From assembly GCF_021502725.1 (NCBI RefSeq), contig NZ_JAKFFS010000003.1, positions 496,001 to 560,000 on the forward strand: a stretch of DNA of 64,000 nt. The letters are read 5' to 3'. Both the position numbers and the translations under genes were made by a program. The DNA is from Dyadobacter sp. CY345. GTDB lineage: Bacteria > Bacteroidota > Bacteroidia > Cytophagales > Spirosomataceae. The notes beneath the pieces were generated by a model. The model ran no database searches and was not told the DNA's origin. It worked only from the letters and a program-made list of their open reading frames with translations. This document shows positions 7,977-16,384 of this stretch, piece after piece (position 1 is the stretch's first letter; the number at the start of each line of letters is the position of its first letter).

Positions 7977-10900
7977 TTAGAACGCGATCTGTAAACCTGC
8001 CATGTAAGTGGTTGGTTTTGGATAGCCGTGCCAGATCATACCTTGCGAGAATACGTTGCTGTTCTGATCTCCGTTTGTTGGCGTAACTTCCGGATCTCCA
8101 TGTGGGTATTTTGTAAGCAGGAAGAAGTTCTGAGCAGAAACATAAAGTCTTAGTTTGCTAAGTTTAAGTTTGCTCACCATGTCAGATGGGAAGTTGTAAC
8201 CCAACAACAAGTTTCTTCCACGTAGGAATGATCCGTCAAAAATCCAGTGAGAATCTACGTTTGTTACATAACCAGCTCTTGTTTCACGAATTTGCGCAAC
8301 AGGTGTGTTCTGGTTAGTAGGTGTCCAAGCATTCAATACAGAAGTGTAGCTGTTTGCGATAGAAACGCGGTCTTCACTTGGGTGAAGCGTCATGTCCATA
8401 ACGTCGTTACCGTAGGAGTATTGTACATCAAAAGTAAGGTCGAAGCTCTTGAAGCGAACTGTGTTGGAGAATGTACCCCAAGCTTTTGGGCTACCATTTC
8501 CGATGATAGAACGGTCAGCATCTGTAATAGCACCATCGCCGTTGAAATCTTTATACTTGATATCACCTGGCAACATAGTAAGGTTATTACGGTAGCTGGT
8601 AAATTTGGCAGCTTCATCTCTTTCAGCCTCGCTCCAAGTTCCTAAACGTGTTAATCCCCAGAACGATCCAACTGGTTCTCCGATACGGATAATACCTGTC
8701 TGGTTTGTAAAGTTAGGACCACCTACACCGAAAATATCAGAAGGTGTTGCCAATGAAAGTACTTTGTTTCTGTTCAAAGAAATATTGAAGCTTGAATTCC
8801 ATGTGAAGTCGCCTCTTTCAATATTCGTCGTGTTCAAAGTAAATTCAAATCCTTTATTCTGCATAGAACCAATGTTCTTTCTGATTACAGCATATCCGCT
8901 TGAACGTGGAACCGGTGCATCCAAAAGCATGTCTGTAGTTTTTCTGTAATAGTAATCTGCTTCAACAGAAATTCTGCCTTTAAGGAAACTGATCTCTAAA
9001 CCTGCATCCGTTTGTGCTGTTTTTTCCCATTTCAAATCAGGGTTAGCCAAACGGTTGATACCTGTACCACTTACTCTTGTATCGTTGTAAATCGTAGCAT
9101 AGCCAGAACCAAGCAGTGACAAAGAAGAATAAGGAGGAATTTCAGAGTTACCAGTCAAACCGTAACTTGTACGAATTTTCAAGTTAGAAATAACTGAATT
9201 TCCTTTCAGGAATTCTTCATCAGATACTTTCCATGCCAAAGCCGCAGAAGGGAAAAACGCGAATTTATGGTTCTCTCCAAATTTAGAAGATCCATCCGCA
9301 CGTCCCGTGAACGTTACAAGATATTTATCAAGCAATGTATAGTTCACACGTCCAAAATATGAGTTAAACGCAAAACTTTGTTCAAGAGAACCCACTGCCG
9401 GCAACGTAGCGCCCGCACCAAGGTTGTCAAATCCGAAATAATCTGTCGAGAAGTTACGAACACTGGCATTTGTTGTTGTAACGTTCGTTTTTTGCCAAGA
9501 AATACCGGCAAGTACGTTCAAATAATGGATTCCCATTGTCTTGTTGTAAGTCAGGTAGTTTTCCCATGACCAGAACGTTTCTTTTCTTGCATCTTTGCTG
9601 GCAGTACCAAATTCAGAAAGTGCAAGTGTACGTGTCTGAGATTGGTTCACTTCTTGGTTGATCACGTTGATACCAAGTACCGAACGTAGTTCCAGACCTT
9701 TTGCAAGTGTAACATTTCCATACAAGCTACCCAATGTAGTAGCAGTATTCACGATATATTTACGGCCAGACAATCTGTGGATAGAACTGAATGAACCTTC
9801 TGCCTGAGGATAATCTCTGTTATTGGCAAAAGTTCCGTCAGGGTATCTTACAGGAAGGAAAGGGAAATCTTCCACCATCTGACGTGGAACAGCATCGTTG
9901 ATATCAACAAGATTTTCGCTTTGGTTGTTATAGCTCAAAGTCGCGCCGATTTTCAACCATTTTTTAACCTGATCATCAATGCTGAAACGAGTTGAATAAC
10001 GTTTCAGATAAGATTCTTTTAATAAACCCTGATCATCACGGTAGCCGAGAGACAATGCATAAGTAGTTTTATCATTTCCACCGCTGAAACCAAGCTGATG
10101 GTTTTGAGAAATTTTATTTTGCGTTGCTTCTTCAAACCAGTCTGTATCGTAGTTTGGTTTGTAGCTTCCGTCTGCTGCCTGCGTGAATACGTCAGGATGC
10201 TGCAGGCTAAAAGCAGCTCTACGCGTCTGAGGGTTTAAGTTGGCATATTTTCCGGTAGCCCAGCCAGCCGGGTCAAATTTCTGAATATTTGCATACGCAA
10301 GATCTTCCACATCAAGATACTGCTGAGCATTCAATGTTTTTGGTCTTTTTGGACCGATCGTCGGTACACTGACGTCAACATTGTAAGTCACAATACCTTC
10401 ACCAGATCTTCCTTTTTTTGTTGTAACAAGGATTACACCATTTGCACCTCTCGCTCCATAAATCGCAGTAGAAGATGCATCTTTCAATACTTCAACAGAA
10501 ACGATATCATTCGGGTTGATATAATCAATGGCTGAGCTGTACTGGTTTTGAGTTCCTTGTGGAAGCATTACTCCATCTACAACGTACAATGGGTTGTTGG
10601 AAGAGTTGATAGAACTGAAACCACGGATACGTATATTGCTTCTTCCACCCGGGCGACCTGAGTTCACGTTTACCTGAACCCCTGAAACTTTACCTTGCAA
10701 AGCCTGATTCAAAGAAGGGGAAGGTCTTTCTTTAAGCTGATCTTCTTTTACTGAACCAACAGCACCTGTTAAATCTGATTTTCTTGCTGTACCATAACCG
10801 ATAACAACAACTTCACTTAACGCTTTAGTATCTGATTCAATGGCAACATCAATTGTAGAACGATTGCCTACTGCAACTTCCTGGCTCACATAACCAACGA

Positions 10901-11228
10901 AGCTGAATACCAATGTAGCGCCGCTTTCCGGTACAGAAAGTGTGTAAGAACCTGTCGCATCTGTTGTAGTACCCGTGCTGGTTCCTTTAATCACCACGTT
11001 CACGCCTGGAAGGCCTTCTGCTTTATCTTTTTCAGTAACTTTTCCTTTAATCGTTCTGTCAGCAGTTTTCAAACCGGACAGATTCGTATTTTTATGTTTG
11101 GCAGATATCGTTTCAATATTCCCGTTCGCGTATGTTCCAAAAGAACACGACAGCGCGAGAGCTACTAAAACTGTTTTTTGCATCGCTCCTTTAAGAGTTT
11201 TGCTTTTTCTGGTAATATTCCTTTTCAT
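7977..11228 (-). CDS. SusC/RagA-family TonB-linked outer-membrane receptor
   Basis: This 1083-residue TonB-dependent transporter has a signal region near residues 16-35, then a carboxypeptidase-regulatory-like (Ig) domain of about residues 60-135 (IKGKVTEKDKAEGLPGVNVVIKG). A plug begins with VVVIGYGTARKSDLTGAV and contains RGFSSINSSNNPLYVVDGV and the ILVTTKKGRSG motif. A 22-strand barrel runs to the aromatic C-terminus GLQIAF. There is no N-terminal STN signalling domain, although the operon carries its own sigma factor. It imports an oligomeric nutrient captured by the adjacent SusD partner; which one cannot be read from the sequence. Confidence 0.96.
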   Translation of the reverse strand: MKRNITRKSKTLKGAMQKTVLVALALSCSFGTYANGNIETISAKHKNTNLSGLKTADRTIKGKVTEKDKAEGLPGVNVVIKGTSTGTTTDATGSYTLSVPESGATLVFSFVGYVSQEVAVGNRSTIDVAIESDTKALSEVVVIGYGTARKSDLTGAVGSVKEDQLKERPSPSLNQALQGKVSGVQVNVNSGRPGGRSNIRIRGFSSINSSNNPLYVVDGVMLPQGTQNQYSSAIDYINPNDIVSVEVLKDASSTAIYGARGANGVILVTTKKGRSGEGIVTYNVDVSVPTIGPKRPKTLNAQQYLDVEDLAYANIQKFDPAGWATGKYANLNPQTRRAAFSLQHPDVFTQAADGSYKPNYDTDWFEEATQNKISQNHQLGFSGGNDKTTYALSLGYRDDQGLLKESYLKRYSTRFSIDDQVKKWLKIGATLSYNNQSENLVDINDAVPRQMVEDFPFLPVRYPDGTFANNRDYPQAEGSFSSIHRLSGRKYIVNTATTLGSLYGNVTLAKGLELRSVLGINVINQEVNQSQTRTLALSEFGTASKDARKETFWSWENYLTYNKTMGIHYLNVLAGISWQKTNVTTTNASVRNFSTDYFGFDNLGAGATLPAVGSLEQSFAFNSYFGRVNYTLLDKYLVTFTGRADGSSKFGENHKFAFFPSAALAWKVSDEEFLKGNSVISNLKIRTSYGLTGNSEIPPYSSLSLLGSGYATIYNDTRVSGTGINRLANPDLKWEKTAQTDAGLEISFLKGRISVEADYYYRKTTDMLLDAPVPRSSGYAVIRKNIGSMQNKGFEFTLNTTNIERGDFTWNSSFNISLNRNKVLSLATPSDIFGVGGPNFTNQTGIIRIGEPVGSFWGLTRLGTWSEAERDEAAKFTSYRNNLTMLPGDIKYKDFNGDGAITDADRSIIGNGSPKAWGTFSNTVRFKSFDLTFDVQYSYGNDVMDMTLHPSEDRVSIANSYTSVLNAWTPTNQNTPVAQIRETRAGYVTNVDSHWIFDGSFLRGRNLLLGYNFPSDMVSKLKLSKLRLYVSAQNFFLLTKYPHGDPEVTPTNGDQNSNVFSQGMIWHGYPKPTTYMAGLQIAF

Positions 11229-11438
11229 ACAGTTGGTTGCTTTAATTATGAAAATGTAATGTATAGCCTATGCGCACAATGTTTTGTAAGCGTGAATGGC
11301 CTGTGATCGTTGATTACAGCCTAAAAAGGTAGTCAGGGTTTTTTCTTTCATAAATTGATTTAATTTAAATTATTAAAAATGGACTGTATTAGCTTAGTTA
11401 AAATGTTCATTGATTGTCGGTTCGGTTGATGAACCTGC

Positions 11439-11744
11439 TTATAGAGAGATAGTCCACACGCCGCTGCTTATCAGGACCGAAGCCGCCAGGTACCAGTAAG
11501 CTTGCCGACCGATTGGGAACTTTCCGCTCTTAATGTCTTCGAGCTCTCTCAGTTTTATTTTGGTTTTGATTTTTTCCAGAATCGATTTAGAATACTCTTC
11601 ACTTTTTGATTCTGGGAACAGGGAATTTATTTCCGGTGAACTTTCGAATGACTGGTACCAGCTTTCTACTTCTTCACGCTCCTGTGGCGTGCAGGTTCCG
11701 CTTAAATATTTATCTAATAATCCGGATGGTACAGGTGTCTTCAT
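11439..11744 (-). CDS. Very short FecR-like putative anti-sigma protein lacking the periplasmic domain
   Basis: This 101-residue protein has the N-terminal cytoplasmic module of Bacteroidetes FecR-type anti-sigma factors: LLDKYLSGTCTPQEREEVESWY at residues 9-30, a four-helix-like charged region, then one hydrophobic segment (about 82-99, YWYLAASVLISSGVW). It stops two residues after that segment. A normal FecR protein is about three times as long and continues into a periplasmic sensing domain. Only 210 bases separate the stop from susC, so the rest is absent and not merely frameshifted. It lies between the sigma gene and susC on the same strand. It is either a minimal membrane-tethered anti-sigma factor or a decayed one. 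Confidence 0.65.
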   Translation of the reverse strand: MKTPVPSGLLDKYLSGTCTPQEREEVESWYQSFESSPEINSLFPESKSEEYSKSILEKIKTKIKLRELEDIKSGKFPIGRQAYWYLAASVLISSGVWTISL

Positions 11745-11872
11745 ATATACATTCGTTTTGGATAATAATAAACCGGATTAATACAATTTAATCGATCTGT
11801 TTTACAAGGACGTGCGAGAAAGGCTAACACCTTAGTTGATTGATAAAAAAAATCAAATTTCTTTATCAAAAG

Positions 11873-12487
11873 TTAAATCAGATTTAAATTTTGCTCTAAA
11901 ACGCTCATGACGAAAGCTATGTAAGCAGCAGGCGAAAAGCTGCGAAGCTGATAACGGATTGTGTTTCGGGCTTTTAAAAGATGGCTTTCAATAGTTTTGG
12001 TAGAAACGTTGGAACTATCGGCAATTTCTCTAATCGTAAGTCCGCTTTCAAACAGTTCATAGGCACTTCGGCATTTTTCGGGAAGGTGGGAAAGGCTTTT
12101 TTCGTACGCTGTTTTCAAATCGTTATATGCAATTTCCTCATAAGTAGCCTGGTCAGCTTCTTTTTCAGAATAGTCATCGGGGAATTCTGCAACCTTGTAA
12201 TTCTTACGGAAAAATGAAATGACAGCATTGCGAAGAGACGTGTGAATATACGCATCAAACGTTTTAGCAACCAAAATTTGATGTCTTTTAGACCATAATC
12301 CTACAAATAATTCCTGCACCAGCTCTTCCGAATGATCCCTGTCGCGAAGACGTTTGTAGGCATCATTCAAAAGTCTGTAAAAGTATCTTCGGTATAATTC
12401 TTCGAAAGCCAGGTGGTTGTCCAGCTTGATTTCAGATAAGAGTTCCTCATCATCAAATTCGATAAACTGAATTCTATTTGCGCTCAT
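11873..12487 (-). CDS. ECF RNA polymerase sigma factor (Bacteroidetes FecI-like)
   Basis: This 204-residue sigma-70-family factor has only regions 2 and 4, as in the ECF group. Region 2 spans about residues 28-95 (FEELYRRYFYRLLNDAYKRL, HSEELVQELFVGLW). Region 4 spans about residues 133-185, with LPEKCRSAYELFESGLTIREIADSS and the helix STKTIESHLLKAR. It heads a unit of short FecR-like protein, SusC and SusD, so its likely job is to switch on that uptake system. The promoter region 140 bases upstream contains a perfect 14-bp LacI-type palindrome, so transcription of the sigma gene itself may be repressed by a LacI-family protein. Confidence 0.94.
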   Translation of the reverse strand: MSANRIQFIEFDDEELLSEIKLDNHLAFEELYRRYFYRLLNDAYKRLRDRDHSEELVQELFVGLWSKRHQILVAKTFDAYIHTSLRNAVISFFRKNYKVAEFPDDYSEKEADQATYEEIAYNDLKTAYEKSLSHLPEKCRSAYELFESGLTIREIADSSNVSTKTIESHLLKARNTIRYQLRSFSPAAYIAFVMSVLEQNLNLI

Positions 12488-12626
12488 AGATTTTACAGCT
12501 TTTTATCAGGATAGGGAAGTATAATTTTAACAATAGATATTTTAAAGTTTTAATTAATAGGGGCAATATTATAATAAATAAATATAATAATTAAATAGAA
12601 TTTTAATATTGTCATTAAAATGTCCC

Positions 12627-12640
12627 TGCAAACGTTTGCA
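12627..12640. promoter_or_regulatory. LacI-family operator, perfect palindrome
   Basis: TGCAAACGTTTGCA is a perfect 14-bp palindrome with the central CG typical of LacI/CcpA-family operators. It lies 140-153 bases upstream of the sigma factor start. It matches the pattern TGCAA-n-CG-n-TTGCA also found at 62967-62980 beside a lacI gene, which suggests the same or a closely related repressor. Confidence 0.75.
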
Positions 12641-12976
12641 AAAAAATTCTATAAACAGAAAATTGTTATGTAACCGATGGGTATTTATCGTGTATAAACA
12701 AATTGTTAAAAAAAATAATTATTTGATTTTGCGTAGGTGGGATATTTGTATAGTGCTGAGAATCAAATCAAGTAAGGAGAAGGTCGGCATTCGTATCTGT
12801 TATGCCGCGTGATTACTACAAAAAATTACATGAATCGGAAGAATGGTGTCAGTCCGTATTCCTGGGATATATCACTCCCATTATGTGATTGTTAAATTTT
12901 TTTTGTGTACAATAATTTTACCCTTAGTTATCGAAGAACTGGATATTTGAGAACGGCTCAGATCGCCAATAAAAAT

Positions 12977-13007
12977 AAAAACGGGTGCCAATGCTGACAC
13001 CCGTTTT
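12977..13007 (-). terminator. Rho-independent terminator of the Gfo/Idh gene
   Basis: Stem AAAACGGGTG (12978-12987) pairs with CACCCGTTTT (12998-13007). On the minus strand it is followed by a T-rich tail, 21 bases past the stop of the oxidoreductase gene. Confidence 0.85.
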
Positions 13008-13028
13008 AAGCAAATAATATGTTTGATC

Positions 13029-14123
13029 TTACACCAGATCGATAACTACACCTCCATTCCGAACGGATTCATCGCAGGCAAAAGCGATTTGCAAACTTGT
13101 AACAGCATCTTCCAGGTGGTCTGTCAGGTCGAGATCTTCCTTAACAGCTTTCAGGAAATAAGCTTGTTCGCGGTTACATAATTCCTGGTGATCCGGCTCG
13201 TCTTCCAGATTGATCCATGAATCTTCGTGAACAAATTCATCTTTATCATTTAAAGCGGCATGGTGAATTCTTATTGATTCAGTTTTGGTATGAGCCTCCA
13301 CAGAAGAAGATTTTCCGGCTCCGGCGGCATCTTTCGCAACAATTGAAACCGAACCCTTTGGCCCGATCACGTCTTTTACAAAAAATGCAGTTTCGCTGAT
13401 CATTGGACCCCAGCCAGCTTCATACCAGCCAACCGAACCATCTTCAAACCAGATCTGAAGTTGTCCATAGTTATAATTTCCCTCAGGAATATCGTCCGTC
13501 AGACGCGCACCTATTGCATTCACGCGGATTGGCTTCGAGCGAGTCATCTGGCACATCACATCTATATAGTGTACACCGCAATCAACGATCGGGCTAAGAC
13601 TTTTCATCAAATTACGGTGAACTGTCCACATATAGCCATGGCTTTGCTGATTCAGGTTCATTCGCATAACCAGCGGTTTACCGATATTTTGAGCTTCCTG
13701 TACGAAACGCTCCCACGAAGGATGGTGGCGAAGAATGTAACCAACAACAACTTTTTTGCCGGCTACTTTTGCAGCGGCAACCACTCTTTTAGCACCTTCA
13801 ACAGAGGCGGCCAGCGGTTTTTCTATAAATACGTGAGCGCCTGCTTCCAAAGCCTGGATCGCAAAAGTTTCGTGCGTATCCGGATAAGTGGAAATACAAA
13901 CAGCATCTGGCCGGGTTTCGTTTAATGCGGTTTCATAGTCACTGTACAAGGCATAACCGCCGCCAAGTTTTTCGTTTAAAACTTCTTTGCTCTTTCCGGT
14001 CGATACGATTCCGCAGATTTCGAAACCATCAGACAACTGATATGCAATTGCGTGGGATGCGCCCATGTTACCACAGCCGACAACCAGGACGCGCAACGGA
14101 TTTTCATTAACTGAAACAGACAT
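13029..14123 (-). CDS. Gfo/Idh/MocA-family NAD(P)-dependent oxidoreductase (cytosolic)
   Basis: This 364-residue protein has the N-terminal Rossmann fold (VLVVGCGNMGASH, residues 13-24) and the family motif E-K-P at residues 101-103, whose lysine takes part in catalysis in this family. It is followed by the alpha/beta dimerisation domain with the Y-x-x-G-x-x-Q-I-W strand. It has no signal peptide and therefore acts in the cytosol, oxidising or reducing a sugar, cyclitol or related polyol. It stands alone: its terminator follows the stop, and the divergent DUF3857 gene starts 213 bases away. The substrate is not determinable from the sequence. Confidence 0.88.
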   Translation of the reverse strand: MSVSVNENPLRVLVVGCGNMGASHAIAYQLSDGFEICGIVSTGKSKEVLNEKLGGGYALYSDYETALNETRPDAVCISTYPDTHETFAIQALEAGAHVFIEKPLAASVEGAKRVVAAAKVAGKKVVVGYILRHHPSWERFVQEAQNIGKPLVMRMNLNQQSHGYMWTVHRNLMKSLSPIVDCGVHYIDVMCQMTRSKPIRVNAIGARLTDDIPEGNYNYGQLQIWFEDGSVGWYEAGWGPMISETAFFVKDVIGPKGSVSIVAKDAAGAGKSSSVEAHTKTESIRIHHAALNDKDEFVHEDSWINLEDEPDHQELCNREQAYFLKAVKEDLDLTDHLEDAVTSLQIAFACDESVRNGGVVIDLV

Positions 14124-14336
14124 ACGAAATATTGTTATTTAATAATATTGGGTAGATAGGAATATTAACCCCAAAATTAACGATTTAAATCCGTTTAGGG
14201 AATTATCACTTGCTGGTGATCCGATTGCAAGTATCAAAAGCATAGAAGAATGTTTAAAATATAAGAATTGTAATGATGTTCTTTTTTTAATGAACTAAAG
14301 GTTGCATAATGCACGAAATTTATCTCCTCTTAATAG

Positions 14337-16373
14337 ATGTTTATCAATTTTTCTCTTGTGGTTCCTCATACTGGAATCAGGCGTCTCGCTTGCATTTGCG
14401 TTTTTTTTGCTCTTACAATTTGTAACTGTGCCTTTGCGCAGGAAGATCTTAAACCAACCTATGGGATTGTTGACCGTGCATCTCTTGAAATGAATGCTTA
14501 TCCGGCGGACAGCAGCGCGGAGGCCTTGGTGCTTTATGATTTTGGAGAACTTAGATTCAGCTACCAGGATCATGTCGGACTCATGCTGATTTTTGAATAC
14601 CGAGTCAGAATCAAGATTTTGAAAGAATCCGCACTTGACCGTGCGTCGGTAATCATTCGCTATGGCGAAGATGGAAACCTTGAAAGGGATGAAAGCATTA
14701 CTGACATTTCCGGTTTTACTTACAATCTCGTCGCAAATAATATTGAAACGGTTGCGATGCCGAAAAAAGCCATAGTTAGAGAAAAACTGTCTGACAAATA
14801 CTGGGTATGCAAATTTAACCTGCAAAATGTCAGAAAGGGATCTGTCATTGAATACACCTATACCAAAGCCACACCTTTTGCTTTCCGTTCAGAGCCGGAT
14901 GACTGGAATTTCCAACAGGATATTCCTTGCAAATGGAGTGAGTACAAAATTACAATCCCTAATGTTCTTTATTACAAAATCACCTTTGGAGGTTATCTAC
15001 CGCTTCATATTGACAAGCGGGAGAATGTAAACATTGATATTGGCCATCGGCAAATTGATGGGCCCGGGTTGGCGTATCGATTTGTTATTAAAGATGCACC
15101 AGCGTTTGCAAATGAGTCTTACATTACAACTAAGAAGGATTACGTTTCCCGGATCGCATTCGAACTGGCCAGTGTGCATATTTATGGAGAAGGAATGAAA
15201 AGCTATTCTCAAACCTGGCCTGATGTGGACAGAACGTTGCTTAGCACAGGCAGCTTTGGGGGACAGTTGAAAAATTTTTTATTTATAAAGGAAATTAATG
15301 AAGTTTTAGCAAAAAAGACAACAGACCCGGAAGAAAGAATGGCACTGGCGTATGACTACATTCGTCAAAATATAAAGTGGAATGGAGAGACAGGTCTTGT
15401 ATCCGAGGAGGGCGTTAAAAAAGCCTTTGAAAATAAAAAAGGGAACGTAAGTGATATTAATCTGATGCTTACCAATTTGCTGAGACAATTAGGGCTGGAA
15501 AGTAATCCTGTCGTGTTAAGTACACGTTCACATGGAAGGGTCATTGAAGAAATTCCTCTTATTGATGGTTTCAATTATGTGGTGAGTCACGTAAAACTGG
15601 GTGAAAAAGAATATCTGCTGGATGCGACGCAAAGAAATACACCTTTGGGCATGTTACCTGAAAATGCGCTTAATACAAAAGGGAGGTTAGTTTTGAATAA
15701 TGGAAAAGGCCGTTTTCTAGATTTAAGATCTAAAGTTGCACTGAGAAAATATCAAAAGATTGACGCAGATGTCTCGCCGGAAAATGGTTTGTTAAAAGGA
15801 AAATATTTTATGACCTTGGGTGGTTACGAAGCTTTGAGGTGGCGAGACAGATATCTTTTAGAAGCGGAAGAAAACTTTTCTGAACAGGTAAAAAAGACGA
15901 ATCCTGACTGGGATATTGACAATTTCAGAGTATCAAACAAAAATGAAAAGTTAGGAGAATCAGTTGAAATAACCTACGATTTTGAAGCTGAAAGTGACGG
16001 ATCGGCATCTGACGTTTTTTATTTCAATCCAATGGTGGCTGGGAAGATTTATGAAAATCCATTCAAAGCGCTGAACAGGATATACCCTGTTGATCTGACG
16101 ACAACGAGTTCAACTACATTCATTGGAAATTTCAAATTTCCCGAAGGGTATTATTTAGAGCAAATCCCCCAGACGGCTATCATCGCATTGCCAGAAAAAG
16201 CAGGGAGATTTACTTATCAGGTAAAACAAGAAGGGAATGTGATCTCGGTAAACAGTGTGCTCGTAATTAATAAGTCCTATTTTACTGCATCGGAATACGA
16301 GCTGCTCAGAGAGTTTTATGACCGGGTGGTCGAAAAACATGCGCAGTTACTTGTTTTGAAGAAAAAGAAATAG
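14337..16373 (+). CDS. Exported DUF3857 / transglutaminase-like protein, catalytic residues missing
   Basis: This 678-residue protein begins with a signal peptide (cleavage near AFAQ, residues 32-35), followed by a DUF3857 domain (about 60-240) and a transglutaminase-like domain (about 290-420). In the position of the papain-like Cys the sequence reads GNVSDINLML, with no cysteine, and the His motif reads FNYVVSHV in place of FNHV. LLDATQ keeps the Asp. It therefore looks like a non-catalytic member, possibly a binding protein of the periplasm or outer surface. It is followed after 11 bases by a second DUF3857 gene, so the two are almost certainly co-transcribed and may work as a pair. Confidence 0.85.
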   Translation: MFINFSLVVPHTGIRRLACICVFFALTICNCAFAQEDLKPTYGIVDRASLEMNAYPADSSAEALVLYDFGELRFSYQDHVGLMLIFEYRVRIKILKESALDRASVIIRYGEDGNLERDESITDISGFTYNLVANNIETVAMPKKAIVREKLSDKYWVCKFNLQNVRKGSVIEYTYTKATPFAFRSEPDDWNFQQDIPCKWSEYKITIPNVLYYKITFGGYLPLHIDKRENVNIDIGHRQIDGPGLAYRFVIKDAPAFANESYITTKKDYVSRIAFELASVHIYGEGMKSYSQTWPDVDRTLLSTGSFGGQLKNFLFIKEINEVLAKKTTDPEERMALAYDYIRQNIKWNGETGLVSEEGVKKAFENKKGNVSDINLMLTNLLRQLGLESNPVVLSTRSHGRVIEEIPLIDGFNYVVSHVKLGEKEYLLDATQRNTPLGMLPENALNTKGRLVLNNGKGRFLDLRSKVALRKYQKIDADVSPENGLLKGKYFMTLGGYEALRWRDRYLLEAEENFSEQVKKTNPDWDIDNFRVSNKNEKLGESVEITYDFEAESDGSASDVFYFNPMVAGKIYENPFKALNRIYPVDLTTTSSTTFIGNFKFPEGYYLEQIPQTAIIALPEKAGRFTYQVKQEGNVISVNSVLVINKSYFTASEYELLREFYDRVVEKHAQLLVLKKKK

Positions 16374-16384
16374 ATTTAATTGAG

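Larger units (their letters stand above)
12488..13028. other. 541-bp AT-rich intergenic region upstream of the sigma gene
   Basis: No convincing gene lies here; a 67-codon frame at 12609-12812 (+) is composed of low-complexity AT codons and overlaps the operator. The region contains the LacI-type palindrome at 12627-12640 and, at its far end, the terminator of the Gfo/Idh gene. The rest, including A/T runs at 12530-12615 and 12895-12925, is promoter-like sequence without a clear -33/-7 pair that I could fix. Confidence 0.6.

Noticed and set aside
12609..12812. 67-codon plus-strand open frame in the region upstream of the sigma gene
   Set aside because: AT-rich low-complexity codons, overlaps the LacI palindrome, no family resemblance and no plausible start context.
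14224..14236. Third LacI operator (TCCGATTGCA) upstream of the Gfo/Idh gene at 13029
   Set aside because: Only the right half site matches; the left half is not symmetric.
14295..14825. 176-codon minus-strand frame opposite the first DUF3857 gene
   Set aside because: It is the antisense shadow of a well supported coding sequence with signal peptide and domain motifs.
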